Below, piece by piece: positions 14,301-25,022 of a stretch of 64,000 bases of DNA. The notes under the pieces were generated by a model. That model was given only the letters and a program-made list of their open reading frames with translations, was not told where the DNA came from and made no database searches. The first letter of the stretch is position 1. Each line of letters opens with the position of its first letter. A program made the position numbers and the translations under genes. The DNA comes from Siderastrea siderea (taxonomy: Eukaryota; Cnidaria; Anthozoa; Scleractinia; Rhizangiidae): assembly GCA_964030785.1 (NCBI GenBank), contig OZ034977.1, positions 32,342,152-32,406,151 of the forward strand. Reading direction: 5' to 3'.

Positions 14301-17300
14301 GAGTCGAATTGCGCGGCGGCTCGGCGGAAACACTTTCCCGCTGGCATGACAACGCTTCTACTACATGCTATGCGTAAAAATCTCACTCAAGAGGATGTCC
14401 CAGAAAATATAAGAAATTATTTATCTGGGGTCAAACTGTTACGTATATGTTTTCGTGTGTGCTGATTATCCATTTACGAGAGATTTTATTCTCTTTTTGG
14501 CACTTCGGGGTGTCGCTCGTAAAGCCTTACATACCCCACGGAGCTGAGGGCCCCAGTTAACCCTTGTATTTTACTTTAGTTCTCTGCGGTTTTACCCCGA
14601 GATGCTGACCCCTTATCGTCCACGTTATTTTGCACCCTCTTGTTTACAGTTTTTTTTCTCTTATGTCACGCCTGGCTAACATCGTACCCGCTTCAATCAA
14701 GTCGTTTGATCCCTGCCGCAATCTCACACGGAGTGATGTTGTGGTTACCGCTACCGGGATTCTTGTGACTTTTAAGTGTACCAAAACAATTCAATTTGGC
14801 GAACGCCAACTTCACATTCCCCTACTTCAGATCGCTGAAACTCCGTTGTGCCCCGTCGCGGGTTATGGCGTGTGTTTGAAGTAGTTCCCGCTCGACGCTC
14901 TGGTCCAGTTTTTCTCATCCCAAGTCCTGCAGTCCTCGTTCCCCTTATTAAGCGTAGTTTCGTTTCTCACTTTCGCAGCTGTCTTAGTTCGGCTTGCATT
15001 CCAAATGCTCGTTCTTTCCGGGGACACTCCTTTCGGCGAGGAGCGGCATCCTGAGCCTTCCTCTGTAGTGTGCCCGGTGAACTCGCTCAGCTGAATGGTG
15101 ACTGGTCTAGCGATGCTTACAAAGTTTACTTAGAATTTAGTTTGGAATCTAAGCTCGGTCTTTCAAGCCACCTTCAACATGCAGTTCTCCACTGTTTTCT
15201 TTGTTTCGCGTCTCCTTGGTGTCACACAGTTTAATTTGCCTTTTGGTGGGTTTGGTTACAGAAAGGCAGGAGAGGTTTATTTGTAGACTGTGTTCGCTTC
15301 TTTGGGTCTACATGCTTTAAATAAACTTCTCTCATCATCACAGATGATGTTGGTTGACTCTTAACTTCAGAGGTTGTGGTTATTGAATGGTGGAGAAATT
15401 ATTTCTTTCTCACTTTATTAAAACGTTTTGCTGTGAAATGGTGGGCAAAATTCACGGAGCTAGGCTCCATTTCGAGATCCCAATGGGGAAATTTAAAACC
15501 TAAACAAACCTATAATTTGCAATGACTTTTTTCTGGCTGATAAGATTAACTTAAGATTCTTTTTGTGAGAAATGTCTGGCATGGATTCAGTTTCATTCAC
15601 CTGGGTCATACAATGTACTCACAAACGGCAACCCACCCTGGACTAAGCGTGTAGACAAACTTAAAATCCGAATAAAGTCACTGACTTCTGAGAAGGTGGC
15701 CAAACACGTCTCTGGCAGAAAACATGACTTCATTCTCATTAATATTTCATTGATAATTTCTTGAATTTTACAGACCCTATGATGGTAAGTGGAGTAAAAC
15801 CATGGCTGGGTTTGGACCTGAAGATGATTACTTTGTTGCTGAACTGACATACAACTATGGCATTAAACAATATCAACTGGGAAATGACTTCCAGGTAATG
15901 AATTCTATCTCAAAATGTAGTTACCTCCTAACAGAATTAAGTTATCATTCAAGGTGTACCTTAACAAAACAATGATAAAAATGAAAATAAAAAAACCTAG
16001 CAGTACAATGACAATACTGTTCCCTTAAAGTCTGACAATGTTTTGCGTACTGCAAAGTCCCTGGTTCCAATCAGGTTCCAATCAAGGTTCCAATCAAGGA
16101 GTGTTCTAGGGTAGATGGACTTATGTACTCGTAATAATCACATTTGACAGTTTGTGCCAGCTTGTTTGCGCGCTCAGAGGCACAGGTTTTTTGCTTTCCG
16201 CGGAGGCCAAGTTGTTCCTGAAACAATAAACAAGATGTGGTTTGTTATTTGTTATAGGGTCTTACTATTCATTCCAAGACTGCTGTTGCTAATGTAAAAC
16301 AACACAGCTACCCTGTCACAGAACAACAAGATAGTTGTATGACTGTTGAATCTCCTGATGGTTACAAATTTACACTGGTAGATCAGGATGTGACTGGAGG
16401 TGGGGAAAAGTCATGGTTTGTTCAGTCATATGTAGAGGAACAATTGTCTGATCACTATATCGTTGCATAGATGGGTGCCTTGCCGATATGAGCCATTGTG
16501 TGTGTACTTAACTGATAAGTGAGATGGCGACATGGAGTAAATAGTAATAAATGACATTGCGCTCCCAAGTCGAAATTTACTGAAACAACCATGAAACAAC
16601 TAGGAGCACTACAACTTCCCCCATGGAGGGGACGCGAGTCCATCACAGGGTCACCAAACGAAATAAGCATTTTATTTAGGATTCTCTGACATACGGCTGT
16701 CACCCATTTAAGGAGAAACACAATATGATGCAGAGACCAGACCTTGAACAACCGACCCGCCGATGGTCTCTTCAAATGTTTGATCGAAAATCGAACACTA
16801 ACCACTGCACCAATTCACCTCCATGCCCTCTGTTTAATAAGGTCTCTATGTCTTAACTCTCCTCACTGCAAGGGAATCAGTGGGCTAAAGAAAAAACTGA
16901 AAACATTTCTTTTGATGCAGTGTTTCTCTTGGTTAACGAATAAACTTTCTTGTTATTCTTGCTGGAGGGAAACTTACTACATACCAGGAAGTCTTTGAAA
17001 ATGTTGCGAAGCTTTGCCGCAAAACGCAAAAATCTAGTTGTCCTCAATTTTTTCTCAAATAAAGGAATTCTGTTATGTTTTTGTTTTTGTCTTGACAGAC
17101 CCAGTAAAGAAAGTCGCCATTGGAGTCTCAGACCTTGCCAAGTCTTTGGAATATTGGCAAACCTTGTTGGGAATGACCTTGTTTGAACAGACAGACACAA
17201 AAGCATTACTTGGCTATAACGCAGACAAGTGTAAGCTTGAATTGGTTTATCTTGGTCAACCTGTGAATCATGCTACGGCGTTTGGACGCATTGCTTTCTC

Positions 17301-20300
17301 TTGTCCTCGGGATCAGTTAGCAAGTATTGAAAGTGCGGTTAAAGAAGCAGGTCATACAATATTGACCCCACTTGTCAGTTTAGATACACCTGGGAAGGCC
17401 ACAGTGCAAGTTGTCATCTTGGCGGACCCGGTAAGAATTCCTCTCATACTTTTTATAAGCCAAAAGTCTAGGTCTCCATTCCTTTCTAGTTTGTTACTGC
17501 GAATTTTGATGGTACAGTACTTTGGGCTTTATTCTTTCGGACAAAAACGTTTTGTGGCTATTCAGTTCCTGATCATTAGTTGGATTACAACTTGAAAAAG
17601 GCCTTTTTTTTTTGTTTCAAGGTATGTTGCCCAGTTTTCGTACAGTTTTCGTATTGGTCGTTCAAATCTTCGTCAACCGAAGAATTCCAAAAATAATGGG
17701 AATATTTCAGCTATAAATTGCCGGTTTTGGCGGGTTTTTTGACAAAGAAGCCGGTCAGTGCGGACAATTTCTATCGAGGTGAGTAAAAGTTTAGCGGCTG
17801 CGCCTTTCTCAAAACCTATTTTTAAATAAGTTAAAGAACGGAATTTTAAACTTTACTGTTTGAAAACTAGTAAGTTGCAAGTGTAGCAAAGATAAAACAA
17901 CAACCCTTGCAAAGTACGATACACCATAGGTATTTGGTTGTGGCAACAACAAATTACAGCGACTCTTTATATCCAGGTCATGCAAAGGTTACCAATATTT
18001 ACTAAACTTAATCCCACGCTAACAATCTAAAACGTAAATATAATAAACTAGGGTAGATGTGTCTGCATGGTATGTTGACATACACCTTGAAATATCGTTA
18101 CTTTACCAGTCTTACTAATTGTTTCACTCTGTTGCGATTTTAATAAACGTTGACAAAAGCAGCTAACAAAAGCAAGCGTAAGTGGAAACGGAAGTAAAAC
18201 TTTTGCTATTGTGAAGGCGTAAGCGGAAACGGAAGTAAAACGTCGAATCTTTTGCAGGCCTTTTCTTGACAGCTATAATACGCAGAATATTAATCGGTTA
18301 ACTAGCTTTACCAAGGTAGTAAATGACGTACGAGACGGTGGATTGGGCGTAAGAAAATCCGCCGGAAAGTGAGGGACTGAAAAATCAACACTGCAGGATC
18401 AATTGAACATCCACTCCCCGATTAACCATTGGCTTTTTACACCAAACATTGGTCACTAAGCCGACTTCTATTCACAAATCGAAGAGAAAACACGATAAGC
18501 ATGCAACAGAGTGGCTGACACATCAGTTTGCGTCGAGCGTTTTCGTGGAAAAATCTTGTTTTGTGGATGTGCGAAAACTGGGCCAGGTGTACGTAGACTG
18601 GGCAACTTACAAGTTTTGGGAAAAATGGCATAATTTTGAAGATACGTCGATCAAGCGGAAAATCTTTCTACATATTAAAGGTAAGTAAATGGGCTATCTC
18701 TAAAAGAAATCTCAGAAATTTTCATCTTACAGACGAAAAGATATAGCGATGACAAACTAAAGTGTACGAAAACTGGGCAACATACTGTAGTGGTTCACTG
18801 ACTTTTACATTCGCAAACCTCTTCTGTGATACGCAATACTGCAATACTATTGGTGACCATTAACATATACCAAGCTTTATGCTAAAAGCTCTCGTAAGCG
18901 ATCACTCTCTATTGTTTCATCACGCGGTCGCCTACGAGAGCCCGTCCTCGTAAACGACCAGCTCTAGTTGCGACCACTTTTCTGAATTCCCAAGGTGGTC
19001 GCTTACGAGAGCTTCGACTTTGTTCATCGAAGTGACTTAACCAGGCTACCAGGGCCTGGTAGTTTGAAAGCCCACTGTCACAATCCACTTTCACCTATTC
19101 AGGGTGGGTTAGTGTTTTCCGCTCGGTGGTAAGAGAATTTAGTCTCAATCCTTCCGCGGTCTTAGGCGTTTTGCGGGGAAATGATATAATTGGGGGACAA
19201 ATATGGGAATAGTCGATAAGTGGCGCTTCAACAATATAAATACACTGGGTAAACAAGTCTTTTTGGTTTTATTATGAGGAGTGTAACTCTTTTAATGTGG
19301 TCTCCTACGTTATTAACGTGCCATGCATCTGTTTAGGTGAGAGAGATTTGTTTCCTGCCCTTCCCCTCCTTCTTAATTTTGCTTTATCGTGTTTTTCTCT
19401 GCTCAGGAGCTCCGCCAGTAGGCTAACTTATCTGTAAATACATTTATTCAGCTTATCTTTGATTAACTGATTTCTCATTTGTAATCTGGGCACTTTTTAG
19501 GATGGACATGAGATTTGTTTTGTTGGCGATGAAGCTTTTAGAGAATTGTCCAAAGTTGATGCTGAAGGGGGCAAGCTTCTCGATAAAGTGAGTATAGCCT
19601 CTCACTTTTCCCTGGTCTGTTAAAAGAGAAAAATACAGGGAACGGTGGCAGAACGTTTTCTCTGGCAGCTTTATCATTTACATATATGCTGTCAACACCG
19701 CCGACAACACCGTCATGTAGTATTACTGCGTGCTGAATACTACCCTGCATAACCATATAAATATCAATCAATCAATCAACCAATCAATCAATCATCTGTT
19801 TAACTGGGCCCGGTTGTTCGAAAGCCGATTAACGCCACCCCTGAGTTAAAAGTTGTCCAAGGTTTCTGTTTCTCTTGTTTAAAAGTTTCTACTCCCTCAA
19901 TTTTACATAATAATTCAAAAGCAGCCAAGTCATATTGTTGCAAAAGTAATTTACAGGAATCCGAATCCAAATCGTTAAGCTATAAAAGTGAATTCAAAAT
20001 GGACGCTAATTTGGGTTATCGAGACCCTGCTTTGAGCAACCGGGCCATGACTGATATCGATTGGCGTTGGTCCATCGATGACCACTCGATGGTCACGCAA
20101 AAAAGCAGGTTATCGATACGCCTGAATGTGACACTAGTAGTATTGTAGGGATGAAATAAGCCGTTTTGGGGGGCAGGAATGTCATTAAAGAGGGCAGGGT
20201 TAAATTAAGTAGGTGACGTCATAGGCTATTTTCTTGATCTCATGAATAAAATGCGGTGGATTCTCATTAGCGTATAACCGGTTTGACAGGTTTCCAATGC

Positions 20301-21114
20301 ACATCTCATTTGTGACTCAAAAACATTAAACCGTGACGTCCTTGTGCAGGCTTCCATTTCTCGCCGCTTTCATTGTTACTGCAGACAATTATTGTTTAAT
20401 AATAGAAAACTATTTTCGGTTCAGTTTTAGTAATTTGTGCATTTTAATATGGCGCCAACGAACCTACTACACAGATTTTAAGACAAAATTCTGTTTCAAA
20501 GGTTCGAATACCTATCTGATTAATTTCGAGGTTATCTTTGACACAGCTGTATCCTAGTTTTCTCATCATGCCCTCTATTTACTCCTCCAAAATTTTATTT
20601 TCCCTCCTCTTCCACAAGTTTATTGTTCCACCACCACCACCACATTACTATTGTTTTACCACCACCTGATTCAACAATATTGATTCAGGAGGCTTCTCTC
20701 ATCGGAGTAATTTTAGAGAGGTCCTGAAATGAATTATGTTCTGGTTCACATTCAGTTAACAATAGATCAGTATTTTGTATCAAGATAATGGCGCAGTATA
20801 CAATTTTAAGAATTCCACGTGAATTTTTTTTATCAAGCCTCAGTGACAGGTGATTGTCAAGCATCCACGTCCACACTGCGCGGTTTTCAAATGACGTGCA
20901 TAGTGCCAACCCAGAGTAACCGCATCAGTTCAATCACAACAAGCGCACATAACACAATGAGCCATTCAGAACTTCAAGCAAAAACAATACATGCGTTATC
21001 TACTTCGTTCTTTTTTTTAAGTGTTGAAAATTTTCTTGTGCATTTTTTCTCTAGGCAATGGCTGAGGATAAGAGTGATGAGTGGTTCTCCAAGGTTGCTT
21101 CACGAAAACAGTGA
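4767..21114 (+). CDS. GLOD4: GLOD4, glyoxalase domain-containing protein 4 (7 exons)
   Basis: Exons, with phase kept throughout: 4767-4856, 7078-7127, 15774-15894, 16258-16399, 17099-17430, 19501-19587, 21055-21114 (stop TGA 21112-21114). All introns are GT-AG. Product 293 aa, close to the roughly 300 aa of animal GLOD4. The family has two VOC (glyoxalase-fold) domains, here about residues 6-115 and 136-260. Recognisable blocks are the start [16 protein letters not shown], then [73 protein letters not shown] and the acidic end with [11 protein letters not shown] 4767 is chosen because it gives the conserved N-terminus and a 90-nt first exon ending at a good donor. GLOD4 is reported as cytosolic/mitochondrial; its substrate is not firmly established and glyoxalase activity is inferred from fold only. 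Intron 2 (8.6 kb) holds two dead retroelements; intron 4 holds a SINE; intron 5 holds a TIR element. Confidence 0.95.
5158..5447 (-). repeat. tRNA-headed SINE, copy 1, with 14-bp target duplication
   Basis: The minus-strand 5' end, at the right, has RNA polymerase III promoter boxes: an A-box-like GGTGGTGTAGTGGTTAGTGC and, after a tRNA-like spacing, a B box GGTTCGACCCC. The body contains TGCAATGGACTAGCATCCC, and the tail is CTTTACCTTACC-like. The direct repeat ATCATGATGTTATT flanks it exactly (5144-5157 and 5448-5461), direct evidence of a retrotransposed insertion. It lies in GLOD4 intron 1. Confidence 0.88.
5842..6370. repeat. Fold-back MITE-like inverted repeat
   Basis: 5842-6030 is the imperfect complement of about 6225-6370 (CCTCAAAGAATAAAACGTGA against TCACTTTTTATTCTTTGAGG at the outer ends). 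No coding sequence. Located in GLOD4 intron 1. Confidence 0.7.
6457..6630. repeat. 174-bp TIR mini-element
   Basis: CAGGGCTGCTTA (6457-6468) is inverted perfectly at 6619-6630, with further imperfect pairing inside (AATACA/TGTATT-type stretches). Nonautonomous DNA-element-like; GLOD4 intron 1. Confidence 0.65.
6857..7007. repeat. 151-bp hairpin repeat immediately before GLOD4 exon 2
   Basis: AAACTCCTTCAGA (6857-6869) is inverted at 6995-7007, with continued pairing inside (GATCTCAGTC against GACTGAGATC). It ends 70 bp upstream of exon 2. Confidence 0.65.
7335..7437. repeat. 103-bp hairpin with nearly perfect 27-bp stem
   Basis: 7335-7363 pairs with 7411-7437 (TTGATGGTGT...ATATATTC), leaving a loop of roughly 47 bases. 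GLOD4 intron 2. It could be a tiny MITE or a structured RNA; nothing in the sequence decides. Confidence 0.6.
8276..8312. repeat. C-run followed by CA microsatellite
   Basis: About 20 C residues with one T interruption, then (CA) repeats. Other homopolymer blocks lie at 28446-28460 (C), 37765-37800 (T then A) and 53848-53871 (T then G). Confidence 0.9.
8862..9806. repeat. Inverted repeat in GLOD4 intron 2 with an unassigned 138-codon minus-strand frame
   Basis: 8862-8950 and 9739-9806 are complementary around AAGGAAACGCTTGCCCGCAAA and TTTGAAAAACGCCC-type sequence. Between them, 9691-9275 on the minus strand is open for 138 codons without a family I recognise. A transposon-like structure is likely, but target duplications were not found. 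Confidence 0.45.
10330..13390 (-). mobile_element. Ty3/gypsy-type LTR retrotransposon, broken internal region
   Basis: Read on the minus strand from 13390 down, the domain order is that of a gypsy polyprotein. A CCHC zinc knuckle lies near 13330-13260 ([14 protein letters not shown]). An aspartic protease lies near 13120-12990 ([11 protein letters not shown]). An RT region covers about 12750-11950. The RNase H end is near 11730-11580 ([20 protein letters not shown]), and an integrase core remnant is near 10998-10750. Frames are broken by several stops and shifts. The integrase block reads SIGSQF where Asp-Asn-Gly is usual, so a catalytic acid appears lost. No LTR pair was found by eye. It sits antisense in GLOD4 intron 2. 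Confidence 0.8.
13560..15330 (+). mobile_element. DIRS-type (tyrosine recombinase) retroelement, decayed
   Basis: At 13630-13843 a frame reads [10 protein letters not shown], the RT active-site box, followed by [17 protein letters not shown] and [15 protein letters not shown], ending at a stop where the family continues. Further downstream, 14630-15180 contains tyrosine-recombinase sequence with the box [10 protein letters not shown] (H-x-x-R) and then [14 protein letters not shown] carrying the expected Tyr. A TGA stop falls between these two boxes at about 15052. Several other stops and shifts separate RT, RNase H and recombinase. RT plus tyrosine recombinase instead of a DDE integrase is the DIRS/Ngaro signature. 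It directly abuts the gypsy remnant but on the opposite strand. Confidence 0.78.
16560..16822 (-). repeat. tRNA-headed SINE, copy 4 (diverged)
   Basis: Shares with copy 1 the body block around GAGTCCATCACAGGGTCACC, the AAACACAATATGATG region and the right-end tRNA-like head (ACACTAACCACTGCACCAAT, complement of the A-box segment). It is more diverged; no target duplication was found by eye. Located in GLOD4 intron 4. Confidence 0.65.
18449..18681 (+). other. Possible captured first exon, unidentified
   Basis: Open from ATG 18449 and running to a textbook donor (AAAG|GTAAGT) near 18681. The conceptual peptide is Lys/Trp-rich ([20 protein letters not shown]) and matches nothing I recognise. Upstream, a direct repeat with GGAAACGGAAGTAAAAC occurs twice (18175-18243). 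It sits inside GLOD4 intron 5 on the same strand, where neither phase nor family position fits GLOD4. It may be an exon of a mobile element or a cryptic exon. Confidence 0.25.
18886..19014. repeat. 129-bp TIR mini-element in GLOD4 intron 5
   Basis: AAGCTCTCGTAAGCGATC (18886-18903) is inverted at 18997-19014 with one mismatch. Related CGTAAACGACC-type units lie inside. Confidence 0.68.
19762..19795. repeat. ATCA microsatellite
   Basis: Repeated ATCA units, with two ACCA variants, in GLOD4 intron 6. Confidence 0.85.
20330..20680. repeat. Dispersed repeat related to the element at 47.0-47.6 kb
   Basis: Shares, in the same orientation, the CTTCCATTTCTCGCCGCTTT region, ACTGCAGACAATTATTGTT and GAAAACTATTTTCGGTTC with 47130-47210. 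It is followed in both places by a Thr/His-like CCACCACC simple repeat (20628-20665 here), much shorter in this copy. Located in GLOD4 intron 6. Confidence 0.55.
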
Positions 21115-22182
21115 ACATTTCGAGAAATTGTTGAGTTCTCTCGTAAATTGGGTAGAGATGCAAGTTTAGGCTGTTGTCAGTTGTAGAATTTTTTCCGAGC
21201 TGTGTAACAGGGGGGTAAATATTATCCGATATTCACCTGCTCTGAGGTAGGGAGTGGCCCTGCAAAGAGTAATTAGATTTCATCAAAGCGGTCTTGGATC
21301 ACATTGTCGCCCATTTAAAACGTGAGCGCGTTTTTACTTGAATCGCGTTGACGGGCCTTAGGAATTTTAGTGCTTTTTAATGCGAAAACTTGGAGAGCGC
21401 TTGTAAAGGCTAGCTTAATGGGCGCATTCATTACTCGATAGAAGAACATTAATAAATAACTGGATGACAAACCTTGCGACGAGGCCTTAGCCTGGGGAGG
21501 GGGAAGGGATGGGCATTGTGGTCCGACATTTTGAAAAAAAAAAGAAAAACGAAAACGTACTGGAAACTCGTTTTGTTGTTCGTATAAGAGGCACCAATTC
21601 TGATAAGTAGTCACTTTTTCTGTGAAATTCTAACAGTGGTCGTTTTAGATCTAAACACCCTGAGCTGTACCAGAACACGATACCTTATAACCCCAAGAAG
21701 GTCAAAGAGCAACCCTCCCAACTTTAGGCAGAATCCAATTTGGCAGTCAGAGGGATTTTTTAGTTCAATTATTTCCGAGTCTGTTATTATTTTGAGCATA
21801 GGACTACCTGCTGTAAAATTCAGGAGATACATTGGATAGTTCCTGGAATGAAATATTGGGGTTGCAAATAATTAGTTGGAAACCCGTCATCTACACCGGT
21901 TTCATTAGACGAGGAGGCAGAGAAATGAAAACCTAAAGGAGTCACCTACACTTCGCTGCTTGTCTCCTATTGTATTACTTCTTCAGATAATAACAAATTA
22001 CCTCTATAAACGTAAGCCCAGTTATCTTTGGTTAAAAAATTGAAATGTGTAACTTGTTAGATTTTATGATAATATACACTCGATTGAAAAAAACGTTGCC
22101 ATGTGAAACGTAGAAAACCTTGATGATGAGACCTAATGGGATTATGGGTAGATGTATAATAACATTTGCATATTCAAAACAA
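21115..22182. other. GLOD4 3' flank, nothing recognised
   Basis: Presumably starts with the GLOD4 3' UTR. I see no other gene. Open frames near 21315-21839 overlap each other on both strands and show no domain. Confidence 0.5.
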
Positions 22183-22845
22183 GAAAGCCCATTGGGCATT
22201 TTAACCTGCCATTCCGTCCCTCCCCACCCCTAGGTTTCACAAATATTAGCGCGATCCTCTATTTATACGAAATGGCGTGACGAAAAGTGTGATTGTGTGA
22301 CACAATATTTTGACTATAGCGTTACTGGATGACGTAATGTTTAAACTCTGATGACTCAGCTTATCTTTCCTATCGCTTTTATTTGTGCTGAAAAACGCAA
22401 ATTCACTCAAACGTTGAATGTCGATATAAATTCGTCCACAACTGAGAATGCTCACACAGGGACGACGAAGTATTTACTGTTGTGCCTAGACCTTAAATAC
22501 AAACAGTGCACATAGCAGTAGAATCAAAATATAACGCTTGATAAACACGAGCTCGAGCAGATCGTCAGAGTATGGGGCACGTCAAGGCATATCTCATGAC
22601 GTGATGTTTAAATCCGGTTTGCTAACCCGGGAATCCCCTTGCAAAAGTAAACAAGCGAGCGGGGACGAAAGTCGCCCACGTCTTTGAAAGCTAACGCGCC
22701 TGTCGAGCCGCAATCGATTTCGTGCTCACTCGCTTGTTTTTCTTTTCCTTCACTAGTCTGCACGGAAAGAGAGACTGCTCGTAGCCTTTAGCGAACACCA
22801 CACGCAAACCACACAATCCGTCGATAATATTCACTAACTAGATCA
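22183..22845 (-). repeat. Long dispersed repeat, copy A
   Basis: Nearly colinear, over its whole length, with the complement of 44308-44893. Shared landmarks include AACAAGAAAGCCCA at one end, CCCCACCCCTAGGTTTCACA, GCTTGATAAACACGAGCTCG and AGCGAACACCACACGCAAAC at the other end. No coding potential was recognised; class unknown (solo LTR, SINE-like or nonautonomous DNA element). Confidence 0.8.
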
Positions 22846-24054
22846 GGCAACACAGCCAATTTCGCATTCAATCCTATTAGCTGCTTTACTCAATTGCGCA
22901 TGCGTTATACAAGACAAAAACAAAAAAACCCCAAACTTAACAACCCTTCACCGTTCATATCTTAAAAACTGTAATTAAAAGACAATTAAAAGCCTTAGGC
23001 CCAAAAGAACTGCGATAACTTTCGGATAGTTTCGAGGAATTAATTCCCGGATTAATTCAAAGTCCAGAAGTTTGTCAGTCAATTAAAAGACAAGATCACA
23101 CGAAGGTAACATTCAGCAGACTAATATGCGCATGCGTCTTATATAAGACAGTACCGCTCTTGAGTACCCGTACCACAAGCTTTACAGCACTTTGTTCGTA
23201 TGTTAAGCCAACTGACCATCGCCACAAAACCGTGCCCATTTTATAAACCGGCGGTCGCTATAGCGACGGCCGGTTAATAAAAGACTGTTCTCTTGCGACC
23301 GATGTTGATAGCAGCGAGTTGCACGTGCTAAAGGTAGCGGTGCAAGCCTTTCTGAAAGTGGCCAAATTGACTGAATTAGCGCCAATTTGGTGCTCTTCAG
23401 AAACATACAGTGCGAAATTTGCAAAAGTTTGCATCTGTTCACGAACTAATACAATTTTTGCTGGAAAACTATTCGGAAATAAGGAAATACCGTGTTGTTC
23501 CAGTACTGTATGAAAACAATCATTCGCTGTTTACGAAAAAGCAGTTATATTGTACGAACACTTCCCAGAAAGCCTTTGGCTCTCACCTGCTAAGGTTTAT
23601 AGTTTTCACGTGACAACGGTCTTTCAATCGAGTGTATACGGAATATATCTGTTAATAGAACAAATATTTAAATACTAAAAATGGTGTATTAACTTCGTAG
23701 GTTTCAGTATGCTAATAAATGCAGGATAAATCTGTCTATTTGTTTTTATCTTTTTAAAAAAGCATACTCTTTCCTGAGAAAAGGCATAGGCAGTTTGAAA
23801 TTATCTGGAGAATGTAGCGAATAAACTAAAGCAAGATATTAGTATAGAACGCCAGAATAGAAAACTCCTCAGCAACTAAAAAATATACCACGCAAGGAAC
23901 GACAAACAAATGACGTCATCACCCTAGAAACCATGACGTCAGTCATCCCCCTTACCAACCATAAACCCACCTGACATTTCTGGAAATCCGATCTCTAACA
24001 AGTTCATCACATTGGCTTCGTATTCGGCCATCTAAGGCTGTGGTTCCTACCCGC
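22846..24054. other. Repeat-like desert
   Basis: No gene recognised. It contains the palindrome CGGCGGTCGCTATAGCGACG (around 23249-23272). A similar GCCGTCGCC...GGCGACCGC hairpin is at 44015-44041 beside repeat copy B, so repeat copies A and B may both lie near the same second repeat. Confidence 0.4.
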
Positions 24055-24205
24055 AGGGAAAGGACCAGAAGGTTTGAGGATCAACGACCCACTTCTCAAA
24101 CATAAGTTTGTACCATTTGTAGTTGGGGAAGGTGTGGAGGACGTGGCTCTTGGCATCTCGCTCAATCTTGTAGCTTGTGCTCACCTGGATCTCTCTCGGC
24201 TCGTT
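24055..24205 (-). pseudogene. Short coding-like remnant, family unknown
   Basis: The minus strand reads about 45 codons, including AKSHVLHTFPNYKWYKLMFE and KWVVDPQTFW, before a stop. The composition looks like real protein, but I do not recognise it. It is followed on the plus strand by a small GGGACTGCTGTCCC hairpin (24227-24240). It may belong to the polymerase B element 0.7 kb away. Confidence 0.3.
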
Positions 24206-24469
24206 TTATGTTTCCACTGATGAAGGGACAGCAGTCCCGAAACGTCTGAGTTTGTTCTCATTTTTAGCGCATTTACATTACGGGTGTTGGATTTCGTCTA
24301 GCACGTTCTGTTTCATGACATCAAAGCATGAGCTATAGGAAACATGGATTTTGAGTTCTCATCGAACGTTGTTTCAAGCAAACAGCGATGAAATATGTCA
24401 ACTATTCAATAGAACTATCACCTTACCGCAGTTCTGCTGTCCCTTGTCTTTGATTTCTACTTTATCTTC

Positions 24470-25022
24470 TGCAAATATCCCTGTTTCTCCCCAATTCTTC
24501 GGTGAGTTCAATATGCTTACTTTTACCCCCACCATTTTGAAAAACCACTCATTCCCAGTTCTTTTCATTTCCAGTTCTACGCAGCCAACTAGAAAACCTC
24601 CTAAAGCCACCCAAAAGCCACTGGGTAGGAATCGCTTGAGCTGTTGCTAGGAGATTTGTGCCTTTGGCCAATCGTAGGGCCGAAAAGACAATCGCTATTG
24701 TTTTTCAAATTCGCCTTCAGCTGGTAAGAGCAAAAAGCTCTTTCCAGTCCCCCGACAGAACCTAATTTGAATTGTAACTCTTAATCCGTTGCACGACGAC
24801 CTTCCATACATGGAAGTCCGTCGTGCAATGTTCTTACGAGCTTGTAACCATAACCTGGAAAAGATGGCCTACCCATTGGGCTTTAGGGCGGCTTTTGGAG
24901 GTTTTCTAGTTGGCTGCGTAGAACTGGGAATGAGTGGTTTTTCAAAATGGCGGGCGCTAAAAGTAAGCATATCTGGATCGAACTCACCGAAGAATCGGGG
25001 AGAAACAGGGATATTTGCAGAT
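24470..25022. repeat. Inverted repeat with about 155-bp arms
   Basis: 24470-24630 is the complement of 24868-25022 (AACTCACCGAAGAATCGGGG, GGTTTTCTAGTTGGCTGCGT, GAATGAGTGGTTTTTCAAAA). The spacer contains a small hairpin at 24789-24829 (TTGCACGACG arms). The right arm contains ATGGCGGGCGCTAAAAGTAA followed by an open stretch, resembling a captured 5' exon. It overlaps the downstream edge of the polymerase B fragment. Confidence 0.7.

Noticed and set aside
17038..17595. 185-codon continuous frame
   Set aside because: Only 17099-17430 is GLOD4 exon 5; the upstream part is intron polypyrimidine tract and the downstream part is past a GT donor at 17431.
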